Positions 1-12,450 of a stretch of DNA of 64,000 bases are shown here, piece by piece. Below the pieces are notes generated by a model. That model searched no databases and was not told where the DNA came from. It worked only from the letters and a program-made list of their open reading frames with translations. How positions within the stretch are numbered: position 1 is the first letter of the stretch; each line of letters begins with the position of its first letter. The DNA comes from Sinonovacula constricta (lineage: Eukaryota; Mollusca; Bivalvia; Cardiida; Solecurtidae), in the NCBI GenBank assembly GCA_007844125.1, contig CM017567.1, forward strand, positions 46,097,778-46,161,777, given 5' to 3'. The position numbers and the translations under genes are program-made.

Positions 1-303
1 CCAACTCTACAAAAGGCGCGATCGTGGTCTCTGCTAAAAATAGATATCGACGTCAGGGCGGATTACCCGCATGATTATATGAAAGTAAGTGGTCACGTGA
101 TTTTCAAAGTTTAAAAATAGCTATCTCTGCAGCGTGGCTCGGATAGGAAACACTTGTTTGATGTGACCTGTGGGAATTTATCTTTGACTTTTCACAAAGA
201 TCTTTAGCATAAATGAACAGCATTTTGCAAGACCTTTTCAGGTACCAACGACTTATTTGGTTATTTGAGGAAAAAGATTTTGACCAAACTGTCGGATACC
301 ACC
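1..303 (+). repeat. Terminal part of a foldback-type repeat, copy a
   Basis: This stretch resembles both ends of the element at 5201-6436. It shares the GTAAGTGGTCACGTG-like segment near 85-105 and the end motif reading CGGATACCACCT at 292-303. The same sequence lies in inverted orientation at about 47778-48060. The copy is cut by the window edge. No coding potential is seen. The family is not recognised by name; an ancient non-autonomous DNA element is an inference from the conserved end motif. Confidence 0.5.
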
Positions 304-2136
304 TCGACGTCTATTGTTGACCAAATGAAGGATGTTATATTTTGTGTTTGCATTCAAATATAATGTTCTATCATCTTTATCAAGACCTGAGTCTTACTTT
401 TAAATAAAATAGGTTCCCTGCGTGGCCCTGTATCAGTGGTTCTGTTCAGATATTTCCCTGTGACGTCTTTTATTGAGACTTGTGACGCCTATATAATCGA
501 AGCAACAATGTTCAGAAAATACATCGACTAAATTAATAAAATTGCAGGCTTTGAGCGTTTCTTTTAAATTTCAAATCCAGAATTTCAATGACCCGCGTGA
601 CATACATATCGAATATACACAATACACAATGTACACATGATCAAAAGGAAAGAAACTTATGACAACCAGTAACTGACAAATTAATATAAATAACAAAACT
701 GTTTTGATTCAATTAAACAAGCTCTTTTGTTCCCCAAACCTTAATATTTAAAAAAATAATTGTAAAAAGGTGTTAGCACACAGTGCACAAGAACCCCTTC
801 TTACTCTAATCTACATCATAAATTAAATAAAATAGCAGTTGTACGTAAACTTTAAAATTTATCGTTCAAAGCTATATTGTGAATTATAAATACTTACAAA
901 TAATGCGTGCATATGTTTGATTAGAAGACAATTGAGCTGACCACGCTTTGATAATCTTTCAAAGTGCAAGTAAACTGGTCGTTTGGTGCTTCCTGCACAA
1001 GGTGACAAATGGATATCACAATACATACAAGAAAAACATTAATGCAAAGCATCCAAGACGACGCAAATATACGTATTGTACCAGTAAGAGAAATATGGCA
1101 AAAATAAAATAAACACAAGATTCCCATCACAGTAATCTCCCTTGCTTGACAAATCGAATTCAAAAACAATACAATAAAATAATGATAATAATATAAATTA
1201 TCGAAATTTAACATATTTTGACAATGATTACTTGACGACAGTTTTTTTATTGTGACAATCACGACAGTTTTGGATGTGACGTTGAATTTTTAAGACATTT
1301 TTGTTAGATAATTGTTGATGATGAACCGTATTTCTGATTACCGCTCAGATCCTATCGGTAAACATTCTGGTCACATGATTCTTCAGTGGCACTCGGCAAA
1401 CCAATCGGAACTCTTCGGGTAATTCCGTCCTCGGTACACTCATCCGAATTATCCGATTGTCGGCAAACGTGATCACAGTGGACTCACCGCTTCAGCGCGT
1501 CGTCAATTAGATAAGTATTCAGGTCTGACATACAATATGTACGTTAAGTTGTTGTACTGCATTTAGGCTGGTAAACGTTCTCCAAATGTAATACAAGAAA
1601 GGCATTGATGCGAAGCATCAAGTGCGACGCAACAATGAAAATAAATATTAATTAGAAATTTAGAGATGGCTGATTTAAATTATTAAGTACACATTAAAAT
1701 CACTGGAATAATTTAATTCTGGTATATAAGGCTATTTATATGTACAATCCTACAAAAAGGGACAAACATGTCTCATTAACAAGTATAACCGTCAGATGTA
1801 CAATAATGTTTAGAAATTTAAAAAGTAAAAATACCTCGTTTGCGTAAAGAAAAATTAACATTTGTTATCGATCATTGATCATTTTTGTCTGTTTAAATGG
1901 TTCGTTTGTTATATTTATTGTAAAAAACAAAGGAGAAAAGTCACATAATATTTTTTCCGACTGCGACAGGATTCGATCTCTGTAGACCGTTAACATCAAA
2001 CAAGTCCATAACCACTGCGCTTTTCCGCGATTGTCATCTGCGTATGAGTAAAATTGATATTTTGTATAACGTGCCACTACAGACGCTATCGATCTAATTT
2101 TAGAAATAGAGAAAATAGTAAATTTTAAACGAATAA
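304..2136. other. AT-rich intergenic stretch without a supported gene
   Basis: Only short open frames occur. The longest (minus strand, 921-1262) has hydrophobic stretches but no recognisable domain, no splice context and no second copy in the window. A short imperfect palindrome is present at 1605-1621 (TTGATGCGAAGCATCAA), with a weaker relative at 1039-1056. Both are followed by similar GACGCAA-type sequence, so they belong to one dispersed repeat. Confidence 0.6.
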
Positions 2137-4871
2137 CCAATAGTAGGGGTGGGCCAATATATACTTTTTTTTAAAAATCATTATAAATAGTATTTTTTCT
2201 ATTGCCAATAGGTCCACACTAATCAAATATGGTAAGACCAGGGATTCAAATTAAGTATTTCGGTTGGAACAGTCCATTTTTTTTCAAAATGGCCGCCAAA
2301 ATAGGATAAAAAATGACATATGTCTTTATAATTATTAAATTCTTCCAATAAAGTGTAGATTTATATGCATTTATTGACTTTACAAATACAAAGGGCATAT
2401 TAAAAACATATTTTAGCTCTTTATGTTTAGTTCATATGTGTAATTTAAGCAGAATATCCACCAAAATAAGAGAAAATCATCTTTTTTTTACTTAAAACAC
2501 ATTCTGTCATCAACTTTTATCAATTATATCCATATAACACTATCTAAAACAATATCTGGCTGAATTTTGTTATATTTAACAGTGTCAGAATTATAGAGGT
2601 TTACACAAAGCGTTCAAGAGTAGTGCATCAACATCCTTGTAAACACTGTCTTCTGGTCCTTTGGCATTTTTAATTGAATTTCTTAATTCATTATTTGAAA
2701 ATGTCAACATTTTGAATCTACCATCTGTTGTTTTGATTCGCCTCATTTGCCTTATGTCAGGAGCAATTGTTGCGCGTAGAGACTTAACTTCCTCTAGGAG
2801 TTGTTTCTCATTCAGTTTATCAAGTAATCCCAGAGAATTCGGGGTAACTGGTCCCGAATGTGATTTGCAAGCCTCCAACAGTTTCACTGTTTTCTCCATT
2901 TTCTTTTTCTTTAAATCTTCCCTTTTGAGAACTGACATTTTTTGCTGCTTTTACTGTTCCAATAAAGTCTGCTTCTAGCTTCTTTACTCGTTTGACAGCT
3001 TCAGAACTCCTCGCCCATTTCCAACGACCTCTACGCTCATCCTCAGGCTGATCGCAGAAAGATGAGTCAACAAGTAACCCATTTGTAACTACTACGTTCT
3101 TCTTTGAAAATGTCGAGACTGAAGCTGAACCCCCGCTGACTTTGATTCTCTTGTCCAGTTTTGCAAATTCAGATTCACAACCAAGATTTGTCAGTGGTGC
3201 TTTCTGTAACCTTTCCTCAAACTCTGGGTCTACTTCCTCTGTGTTGAAATATTCCATTTCAGTTAGCCGACGTTCAAATGTGTCCAATACTTCATCAAGC
3301 ACAGCAGCTATTAACTTCCCTTTTCCTGTATCAGACTTTAAGCTGTTTTCCTGTTCCTGTTTGATTTCCTTCCACTTTTCATCAAAGACTTTCTTAACAC
3401 CAATCCAATTTCTCTCTGTGTTCTTATCTTGATTTTGATCATCAATTCCCAGTAACTTTATCAATGGGAATATAATCAATTCACCAATGAATGAATACAC
3501 TTCCGTGCAACACAGAAACCATTCATTTTGTATGTATGTTGAGACCGCTAACACAAGCTTGTTTGAATTTGTGTCCACTATTGCATCAAAGAATTCGAGT
3601 ATGGACTCACGTCTAGCTAAGTGCAAGTTCAGCTATTCGCCCAAACCGATTCGCAACAAAGCCTTTGAATCCTGTATGGGGAATGTCATTTGCACTCATC
3701 CATGCTATGTACTCATTATATAGTGACACGGAATGCGCTGCATGGCTTGGAGATAAGGAGTTTAGCAATTGCTATCAACCCTAATGTGTGGATGCTTGAA
3801 CCTGGAGAGCAGAATACCTTCTCACTAGATGTTATCTTGATCAGGTTTTGGATATCTATGTGTTGCTCTGTATTCCTAAACACTTTATCACATGCGTGGT
3901 CCACGCCTAATATCATATGAGCACAACATTTGATGGCTTTCTCTTCACTTACGCCAAGATTCTGTAGCAACATGTTACAATCACCGGCATGATCTGACAT
4001 CCAAAAATTTATATGTTCCTTTAAATCATCAACAGTTTTGTCAGCCAGTAAAGCCAGACAGTTGAGTTTAAACTTATAAGCTTTAGCCCCATCTTTTCCA
4101 GAGTGGCCTGTGTTTTGGAGGGCCCAGATATTGTGATATGATCTGCTTTAACGTCATATAGCTTGTGTCTAGCAGCCTTGGTGGTATCATCCAAACTAAC
4201 AGTAACTACAGATTCACCTTTATTCAAAATATGATCTGCTACCCGTTCCAAATTCAAGAAGTAAGCATCCTCTAGGTACCTTGATATTGATCCTCTCTTG
4301 GAAACACATAAGTCAAATCACCTGATTGTCGACGTTGCCTTTTCTTCATTGTTTCATCATGCCTTTCATCATTTTCATCCTCTTCACTACTTTCACTGCT
4401 CTCTGCATTCTCAGATTCATTATCACATGTGAGATCTTGGGCAACCCATTTCTGTTTGAAAATAATGTTTCCTAAACATCTGTTGTTTTCATGATAATCC
4501 ATATGTTATCAAAAATATTCCTTTATTTTATTCATTTTAAGAACATTTTGACGGCCATTTTGAATTTTGTTTGGTTCAAAATGGCTAAATTTAACTAATT
4601 GGCACATATCTAAGGCATCTATATATTATAGGTGTAAGAAGAAGCAGAATGTATACAAGAAACCACATAAATATAAATGATTTTTACGAAATACCAGCAA
4701 ATTTAATATAAATTATGATTTTTGTCGGCCATTTTGATAAAAATGGACTGTTCCAACCGAAATAAAAAAACATTGTTGAAGTTTTGACCGAATTTATTCT
4801 AAATACACTAAATGGCAATAGAAAAAATACTATTTAGAAAAAAAATCAGATTGGCCCACCCCTACCAATAG
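2137..4871 (-). mobile_element. Decayed DNA transposon with TIRs and 7-bp target duplication
   Basis: The element has perfect 15-bp terminal inverted repeats, TAGGGGTGGGCCAAT at 2144-2158 and its complement at 4850-4864. It is flanked by the direct repeat CCAATAG at 2137-2143 and 4865-4871. Two further perfect inverted pairs lie inside: 23 bp at 2185-2207 with 4813-4835, and 25 bp at 2257-2281 with 4739-4763. The ends are therefore a nested series of inverted blocks. A frameshifted coding region fills the middle on the minus strand. The TAGGGGTG start recalls hAT-type ends, but hAT elements make 8-bp duplications and this site supports only 7, so I leave the superfamily open. Confidence 0.88.
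2591..4502 (-). pseudogene. Frameshifted transposase-like gene of the TIR element
   Basis: The coding trace on the minus strand is broken into five successive frames: 4502-4272, 4257-4021, 4000-3716, 3626-2820 and 2938-2591. Sense continues across each break, so at least four frameshifts have occurred. The first part is very acidic (SESSEEDENDE). The second carries SLDDTTKAARHK, and the next CCAHMILGVDHACDKVF. The fourth starts just after a GFVANRFGRIAELA-like stretch, and the last is a lysine-rich, probably coiled-coil tail. I recall similar uncharacterised transposase-like proteins from cnidarians and fish with an aspartate-containing DxTTK motif, but cannot assign a named family. Its position between the inverted repeats supports a transposase role. 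In its present form it cannot make a full protein. Confidence 0.7.
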
Positions 4872-5200
4872 TTTTCATATGATTTATAAACATATAAATA
4901 CAAAGAACAACTTTACATATAATAATACTGCAGATTCGATATAGTTATATATAAAAAGAACGTCATTTGCCAAAATAGGACCCGTACGTTGGGAACGTGT
5001 AAATCGCGAAACTTCCGGAATTCGGAACGCCTTGTCCATTTTCCCTCGATCATTCTCTAGCTTGAACGAGAATGTCCAAGACACCCGCTCGCATGTGCAC
5101 ATTTTTTTAGCATTCCATATATATGCGGCGCGCTCCAGCGCGTCGCCAATAAAATATAAATTGCTTGCAGGCATTTAGTATAACTCCCCACACTCAATTC
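4872..5200. other. Spacer between two transposons; no gene seen
   Basis: A 96-codon minus-strand frame covers most of this stretch, but it has no recognisable motif and no splice partner. The local GC-richer patch near 5120-5150 (CGGCGCGCTCCAGCGCGTCGCC) is weakly echoed near 1490, which suggests dispersed repeat sequence. Confidence 0.45.
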
Positions 5201-6436
5201 ATTTAAAGGTGGTATCCAGCAGTTTGTCTTAAATATTACAATAGCTGACCCTTGTTTTGAATATTTGTGCATTATTTCTGCAAAACTCATACTTTCGTCT
5301 AAGCAATTTTCATTTTAAACACTGCCTCAATTTAAACTTGTTAAAAGGATAATTATTTTCAAATCTATAGATAAGCAAAATTGTGATTTCTTCTATAAAC
5401 AGACATCAACATCAGAGTAGCTTGCCCAGATATTGGGTATATCGCGTTCTCAAAAGTAAGAGGTCACGTGGTTTCTTACTTAAAATAAAAAGCAAACTGT
5501 CCAGCTTGGTTCAGATGGGAAATGTGTGTTGGAAATGATGATTTGGGGTATTATTTTTCACTCTCCACATAGATATAGCGTGGCAGAAATGTTCACTATA
5601 TATTTATCAATTTATTACCTCCCTTTATAATCCGTCTGGTTGATGGTCATTTTATGAATATTATATGATTAGCTTGAAGGCCACTTTTAATACAGATAAA
5701 CACAGACATAAACAGACACAGACACACACTTCACATCAGCTATTTGGTCGTTGGCAAATAAAGGTAAATCTTACCTCCTGTCTAGACCAGGTCACACTTT
5801 TTTTACTCTCACTTAACATGCTCTTACCCTCTCTTGACAACATTGATCTATTGTTAACCGTAAGGTAAATGATAGAAATTATTGATGTTACTCTAAGGAT
5901 AAAACAAAAAGTTTGATACTTCTGGCTTTTTAACCGGCCGCAATAGCTAAGGTGGTAGTGCGTCGGCTTGCTGATCGGGAGGTCGTGGGTTCAAACCCCG
6001 ACCAGGTCAAACCAAAGACTTTAAAGTTCATAGTAGTGGCTGCCCTCCTAACGCTCGGTGCTAAGGGGACAGCATAACGCCTGACTCGTCGGTGTCAGTA
6101 TAATGGACTGGCCGGGTTCAGTTCCCGGGCACCTCATTAGTGCCCCTGTACTATAATGATAGAAATGTCGCTGCACAGTATCGGCAAAAATGCCGGGTAA
6201 TCCCATCCCATCCCATCCCTGGCTCTTTATGTCTTAACCAAGCACTTTTGAGATAAATTGACTCCCTTCAGGCAAAATAATATGTAACTAGTAATGGTGA
6301 ATCCAGGAGAACAGGATCAGTACTGTTACAGTAGGACATCAAAAACAGCATTTAGCTTGATCTGTGTATGTAACAATATTTTATTTGGCTTTTTGAGGAA
6401 AAAACAAGTCCAAACTTTCGGATACCACCTTTAAAT
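5201..6436. mobile_element. Foldback/MITE-like element with 17-bp inverted ends
   Basis: The ends are perfect inverted copies: ATTTAAAGGTGGTATCC at 5201-5217 and its complement at 6420-6436. The interior has a CACGTG-containing segment near 5466 and a SINE at 5933-6220. The terminal segment around 6380-6430 matches 240-303. A further copy lies inverted at 47778-48060. No transposase is seen, so any movement would need an enzyme supplied elsewhere. A target duplication cannot be fixed because the ends run into TTTAA. Confidence 0.6.
5933..6220 (+). mobile_element. tRNA-derived SINE (family A)
   Basis: The head has an A-box-like TAGCTAAGGTGG at 5944-5955 and a near-canonical B box GGTTCAAACCC at 5988-5998, spaced as in a tRNA. 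A tRNA-unrelated body follows, and the tail is a short run of CCCAT repeats (6201-6220). RNA polymerase III transcription from the internal promoter is the expected mode for this class. The tRNA arms do not fold into a complete tRNA, so this is not a tRNA gene. Confidence 0.8.
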
Positions 6437-6859
6437 TTACAGCATTACATTAAAATATTTATATTGAACCTGATTCTTTGTGGTATATTTGATATAGTTT
6501 CAGCATCCTGAGACATGAACATAGCCTTAGCATCCAGACATGACAATAGACAACTTCTAGCCGCATAAGTAAGACCAGGAAACCCAGGTAAATTAACTGA
6601 GCCCTGGAAGGTGAAGGTTTTAATACTATGGTCTTTAGCCTTGGATACTGTACAATACATGACAATAAATAAATTAATAGCATCGAAATGCAATTCTTAT
6701 TAGACAATATCTGTCTACAGCATGTAATTTTCTAACTATTATCACATAATCAAACTACTACTCTTAAACAAAGCAGATATATTTTTAAATAGCCGTGTAT
6801 AGTTGTACAAAAAACCCTGTTTAATTCTTAATTGTTATGCAAAATTTATATGTTCTTAG
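6437..6859. other. No gene or clear repeat recognised
   Basis: The sequence is AT-rich. Two overlapping minus-strand frames (6445-6707) run through it in different phases without a recognisable motif, which suggests chance openness. Confidence 0.4.
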
Positions 6860-7029
6860 GAAATAGATTTTAAGTTTCCGTGATCTAGCACACAATATAC
6901 CACGGTTTCGTGTCCAGATGCGTATTAATTTAATTACGAAGGCCTAGGCCTGAATGGTAAAATTTACGCATCTGAACGAGAAAATGTGATATATTGGGCA
7001 TAAGATCACGCAAACTTAAAATCTATTTC
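6860..7029. repeat. 170-bp near-perfect palindrome
   Basis: The left arm starts GAAATAGATTTTAAGTTT and the right arm ends with its complement. The arms continue inward through GTGATCT/AGATCAC and CCAGATGCGTA/TACGCATCTG blocks, leaving only a short centre around AGGCCTAGGCCT. The whole could form one long hairpin. The right arm joins directly to sequence that is repeated beside a half-copy at about 9232-9252, so it may be either a MITE or a local inverted duplication. Confidence 0.7.
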
Positions 7030-7039
7030 GATTCTTTCA

Positions 7040-7500
7040 CGTTCTACAAGAAGTTTCGACTTTAAAGCGACACAAATGCGAATTACAATTCGAACTACAT
7101 TTGACACAATGTTAGGTTGTTACCCCTGTTTGGCTGTTCTATTTCACCTCGCGTACTTCCTGGTTATGTTTTAAAGAATATTAATAACTGATGTAACTGC
7201 CTATCTTATTATTTGTTTTGTTTTTATCATAATTGACTACTCATGTTAAGTAAAACAAAACCCTTACTTTACAAGATAGAGTAAAGTTTCAGGCAAAGGC
7301 CATGTGAACCACATGAACAACTTATCACGATATGTCAGCTTGGTCAACAATACGAAAATGGGTAGGGAAAGTAAAAGAAACAGCTATTCTATTGTAGAAA
7401 GATAGCACCGATTAATTTTTTATCACATTTAACAGCTTTTATGAAGTATTTTAAATATCCAAACTATATTTTGATAGTTTAAAAGGTAAAAAATACAACC
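7040..7500 (+). repeat. Detached copy of an internal block of the 9.6-kb unit
   Basis: The CACAAATGCGAA..TACAAT..CGAACTAC segment, the ACTTCCTGGTTAT segment and the TATGTCAGCTTGGTC..ACGAAAATGGGTAG..AAAGTAAAAG segment occur here in the same order as at about 9290-9560, 18990-19260 and 28630-28900. It is more diverged than those are from each other. It looks like the remnant of a still older unit lying left of unit 1. Confidence 0.7.
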
Positions 7501-8387
7501 AAAAAGGATACACTGTTCATTTTGTTTAAGGATGAGCCAATACTATTATTAATTTTGTGTATTTATTCCTTGTGCGTTTACCAATATTAGAAATATTGTT
7601 TGTCAAAAATACGAATTTCAAGAGCTTCCCAATGGTCTATAGCTTTTTAAGTTTTGGCCTACAAATGAAGAAATTACAAGAAAATAAATTGTACACTTCT
7701 ATACATTCATCCGAAAATCCCTTGAAGTTGCCATCAAAGATGGCTTCCAAGATAAGAGATCTTTACTGATGTGGAAACAACCTATTGATAGTGTTAGGAT
7801 TATTTTTTTACAATGCTCTTATTTCTGAACTAAGTAACTGTGTTAATTTGAAATTTGAAATTATTTAAAATTTTACCCCTGAAACCCAGCTTAATTAGCT
7901 TAGCCTATACATTTTCCGTAACAATATACTGCTTGGTGAAATCAATAAATGCACGGAAAAGCTTGTTTGTCTTTGTTTAAATATGGGTTATAACGCTATT
8001 CAAAACAAAAAACATAATCAACAGTAGGCCTACTCATTCCAGCTCTAAAAGCTGCTTCAACGTACACACTGTATTTTTCTGCCCATGATAGTCTATTAAT
8101 TTAAATCCTAGTGATCAGTTTACTACCAAATACAACAGAGTCACACTTCTTAATAATTGACATCTATACACCTTTTATACAATTTTTTGTGCAGTGGAAC
8201 TATATAGCCATCTAACCAACTATCGGGGAACTATCCTACTTCAATAGGAATATAAAAGACAAAGTCCTATGAGCATTGCAACATATACAAAAATTTGAAA
8301 AGACACAAGACCAAGGTATTCTCATGCTCGCCAAATGTAAAAGTGAGAACAAATCTGTGATGAATCAACTAACAATAACGGCAAACC

Positions 8388-8490
8388 CGACAGTTACCGC
8401 CTTGGAACGGTCAGTCGGCAATATGGACCGACTGGGGTGCTTAAACCGGTTTACAGAGCTCTAACCTCGCACTTCCTGATGGGTATCCAA
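8388..8490 (+). repeat. Conserved short block with internal inverted repeat
   Basis: The block reading GTTACCGCCTTGGAACGGTC, with AGTCGG and CCGACT arms around a short loop, recurs at about 18050, 27690 and 40462. A following segment, ACAGAGCTCTAA, recurs at 39890 and 59040. It is conserved better than its surroundings, but no RNA family is recognised. It may be a piece of a retroelement. Confidence 0.45.
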
Positions 8491-9920
8491 GCGCTGACGT
8501 TTTATTTGATAAGTTATGACGAAAGAAGCGACGTCATTGAAAAATAATGTCTACATAGTGTTCAGAAGAGAGAGATGTATAATTTCGATTAGAAGACCTA
8601 CAAAAACGTTGATTGTAAATAAAATTAACATTTTGAGTCAAGAAAAAATGACCAGAGAAGAGTAAATGGTTGTAGCATCCTGTTCATGCGGAGATGGAAT
8701 TTAAGAACGAAAGTCCATCAAAGGAAATACACGTAATAATCCTTATAGGATGAAATAAATGACAACATAGATTACATGCACGGGAAGATTTTTTACGAAT
8801 GCCACACTGCACAAGTAACATTGTTGTGATCATGAATAAGAATATATAAGACAAAGTCCTATGAGCACTGCAACATTTACAAAAAATTGATAGAAAAAAA
8901 AAAACACAGAAAAAGTGTGTTAAGATTATGGTAGTTGTATGTTTTTGCCATAAATAAAGTATTCATTTAAAAGTACATCAAGTCCTGCAGTTTTGATTTC
9001 AATTGTTTTATAGCTGATAAGACTTTTGTCTTTGGTAAAACTTCTGTTCAACTCTTCAAATAAAACTTTATTAAAATTGATTGTTTTCATATTTTTCTAT
9101 AAAATATACCCTATCCTCATCAGGATAAAATAAGCAATTGCTGGGGGATATTCTCACGTTTAAAGTATTGCTTATAAATATCTAAAGGTATGTTCCTTTT
9201 TTTCTACCCCAGCACATTTCTTTAGTACTTAAACTTAAAATCTATTTACAGTCTAACACGTTAGAACTACATGGGATTTTTCTGAAAAGGGACACAAATG
9301 CGAACTACAATGCGAACTACAATTAACGCAATGTTGTTAGGTTGTTTCCCTTGGCTGTTCTAATTCACCCTCGTACTTCCTGGTTATATTTTTAATACCA
9401 ACAGCGGACAAAATTGCATATTCAATAAATATATCTATTACTTTCTATGATAGGGTTTTGGGCGAATGTGAACGGGAGGAACAACTTATCACAATATGTC
9501 AGCTTCGTCTGCAATACGAAAATGGGTAGAGAAAGTAAAAGGAACAGCTATTCTACTGCGCAGTTAAATAGTTCCGCTTAACACCCTGGTATATCGTTTA
9601 TTTTATCACGGCAGAATGCTTCTTTGTTTATAGACGTAAAATATTGATAGTGTTAGAATAATTAGAATAATTGATGCTTCTTTATATACTAAATCAATAC
9701 TACGCATGTAGTTGTATGTTAAACTAATATTACAATTCTCCTGCGATAATAACTTAACCTAATGTTAAAGTTAATGTAAAGGAGCTGTTGTCTGTATATG
9801 GGTGGCGAGTGAAATGTTTGATGTTTAAAGGTATAGTAAAACAGATATAAGATAAATAATCATCAGATAATACACAGTTATGAACATCATTCTCGACATT
9901 GTCTGGTAAATTGGAAGTCT

Positions 9921-10205
9921 ACCGGACCTGGTAGCGCAATCGGTAAAACGTCGGCTCCATGTACGGGAGGCCCCGGGTTTGATCTCGGGTTGCCACATAC
10001 CAAAGTCGTAAAAATGGTACTGGTATAACTCCCTTGCAAATGCTCAAGCAAATATAACTGACTGATTGGCCCGGTCTCAATATAATGTGACTGGTTGTGG
10101 TATCTTGCCAGGTGTTCACGGCATGCTATGCACAGTGAAGGCAGCACTATATCTGCTTTAAGTTGACACCGTCTCCAGATAACTGAAATACTTTTGGTGG
10201 GACGA
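9921..10205 (+). mobile_element. tRNA-derived SINE (family B), unit 1
   Basis: The A-box-like TAGCGCAATCGG lies at 9932-9943 and the B-box-like GGTTTGATCTC at 9976-9986. A body of about 200 bp follows and ends at a C/A-rich run near 10210. Two near-identical copies occupy the same place in units 2 and 3, so they are duplicates of one insertion, not separate insertions. Confidence 0.8.
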
Positions 10206-10555
10206 TAACCCCCCCCCCCAAAAAAAAAAAAAAAAAAAACAACAACAAACAATAATTGAAAGTCTGTGCATTCATATCACCATATAAGATAAAATGTAAA
10301 TCATTTTGAAGTTTAGAAAAAGTTTCCATAAAAAAATTCTCCAACCTACAAGTGTATATACTTGAATCGTCTTCTGTGTTCAGGCACAACATCACACAAA
10401 CAAAAAGATCATTCATCAATCCAAAACCCGGAACAGGGATGGATCCAGGGGTGCGGGGATAGCGGGATGCATCCCCCACACCAACCAGGTAAAAAATTAC
10501 GAGTTGTAAAAACACATACATGTAAGCTTACAAAATACAATACACCACCCCATCA

Positions 10556-10590
10556 CCCCCCCCCCCCCACACACACACACACACACCATT
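10556..10590 (+). repeat. C-run and CA microsatellite, unit 1
   Basis: A poly-C run is followed by CA repeats. The same site holds a short tract at about 20169-20195 in unit 2 and a longer one at 29812-29852 in unit 3, so repeat number has changed since duplication. Confidence 0.9.
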
Positions 10591-11159
10591 TGAGGCAATA
10601 AAATGAAGATATCAGGCTAAAAAATAAGTTTATTTCAAAACGGGTTGACTGCTGAGAAAAAATGTATTACAAAACGGGTTGAAAATTCAAACCTCTCTAA
10701 TATATTCCAAATAATATTTAAACGAGAGAATATGTTGTTTATGTTGTTTAAACATGTTTTCACACCAAGTCAACACTTTGTCAAGAAATCATCAAGACTT
10801 TTGATGAAAACTAACTTTACTACAAAATGAGTTTTCCACTTATAATAGTGAAAAGGACTTAGAAAAATACGCAAACGGTTGCAAATGAAATTTCTTAAAA
10901 GTGTGTAAAAACAACTATAAATGCCAGAGATGTTTGTGTCTTCATGGTTTATTCATGATTTTTAGTTATTTGAGGCAAGAGAATGAGGATATCAGGCCAA
11001 AAAATAAGGGTTTTATTACGAAAGGGGTTGTAACAGAGCATAAAAAATGCATTCCTTATCAGGGTAGTATATTCTCCAAAAAACATGTACTTAGAAATAG
11101 TAGAGAAATGAATTGTTTTTGAATGTCATTTGTAAGTAAATGACAGAAACATGAACTTT

Positions 11160-11444
11160 TTTTTTAATGCATTTAAGTTTATGATGATGTTGGTTATGTT
11201 GATTATGAAATTAATGATTGGTGATGGTGGTGATAATGGTTATAATGGTTATGGAAGTGATTTTGTTCTGTTGTTGTTGTTGCTATTAATGTTGTTGCGG
11301 ATGATAATCTTGATGTTGATGGTGATCATTATAATGATGATGATGATGATGAGTGTGCTCTGTTGGGATGATGATGATGATTTTATTGCTGCTGATAATG
11401 TTGTTGCTGCTGCTGATGATGATGATGATGAGTATAGTGATCAC

Positions 11445-11495
<51 letters not shown>

Positions 11496-11965
11496 CTGCC
11501 CTTGCTGATTATGAGCGTTCTACTGATGATGATGAGAGGCGCCCGGGGCGTAATGATAGAGTCGCCGATTTGTTACTCCTCTGACTGCTTAGCCTATCAC
11601 CGCGTGGATTCGAGTCCCGTTCGGAGCGAAGGACCTAATGTGGGTAGGTCTTCCAGCTGACTTGCGGTGCGCCGGTGGTTTTACCCGGACATGTGTCTGT
11701 GGTCTTCCTCCACCAAAAAGCTGGACGTTGCTATAATGATCCTAATTCGTCGCTGCAATGTATTTCAAAATCAAAACATGATGATAATGATGGTGATGAT
11801 AATAATGATGTTGATGATTATGATGATGATTTTGCTGCTGATAATATTGTTGTGACATCTGAAGATGATGGGTTTTGTGATCATTAATGATGATAATTTG
11901 ATAAAGATGATATATATGATGTTTTGTTAATCAGGAGGAGAAGTCTGCTTCTAGTGGAATTAAAG

Positions 11966-12001
<36 letters not shown>

Positions 12002-12262
12002 ATATCATTGTGAAGAAAGATGATAATGTTGAGAATAATAAAGATGATGGTGCTGCCAAAAGTAAAGGCCATGATGCAGTTGCTTAAAATTAAGAAGGCG
12101 TTATTGCTCTACTGCTGCTGCTGATGATGATGTACATTAAGACGATGCGGTTGCTGAAAATTAAGGTGACACTGCTGCTGCTTGAAATTAAGACGACAAT
12201 TTTGCTACAGCTAAAAATAACAACGATGCTGCTGCTGAAATTGAAGACAATTCTCCTGCTGC

Positions 12263-12296
<34 letters not shown>

Positions 12297-12350
12297 TTTT
12301 CTACTTCTGATTCTGTTTAACATACTGTAGGAAGACAATAATGGTCAAGG

Positions 12351-12447
<97 letters not shown>

Positions 12448-12450
12448 AAT
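11160..12450 (+). repeat. Trinucleotide microsatellite cluster, unit 1
   Basis: Pure TGA repeats (about 11445-11495), GCT repeats (about 11966-12001) and TTA repeats (about 12352-12443) are embedded in imperfect TGN-rich sequence. Frames of poly-Ser, poly-Asn, poly-Leu or poly-Asp on both strands result from this and are not genes. Confidence 0.92.
11536..11765 (+). mobile_element. tRNA-related SINE-like repeat (family C), unit 1
   Basis: The body runs from GGCGCCCGGGGCG through a good B-box-like GATTCGAGTCCCG and a conserved GGTCTTCCAGCTGACTT segment. The A box is not clear. Copies lie in units 2 and 3, and a diverged piece lies at 57357-57470 just upstream of the second gene copy. Confidence 0.65.

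Noticed and set aside
921..1262. 113-codon minus-strand frame with hydrophobic stretches
   Set aside because: No recognisable domain, no splice partners and strongly AT-rich; part of it is dispersed repeat sequence.
2144..2158. Calling the TIR element hAT because its ends start TAGGGGTG
   Set aside because: The target duplication is 7 bp, not 8, and the enzyme pieces show no recognisable hAT dimerisation domain, so the superfamily is left open.
4884..5174. 96-codon minus-strand frame next to the DNA transposon
   Set aside because: No motif, no conservation in the window, and it runs to the edge of the neighbouring repeat.
5944..5998. A true tRNA gene at the SINE A and B boxes
   Set aside because: Acceptor and anticodon stems do not pair properly and the body continues into SINE sequence. 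The same holds for families B and C.
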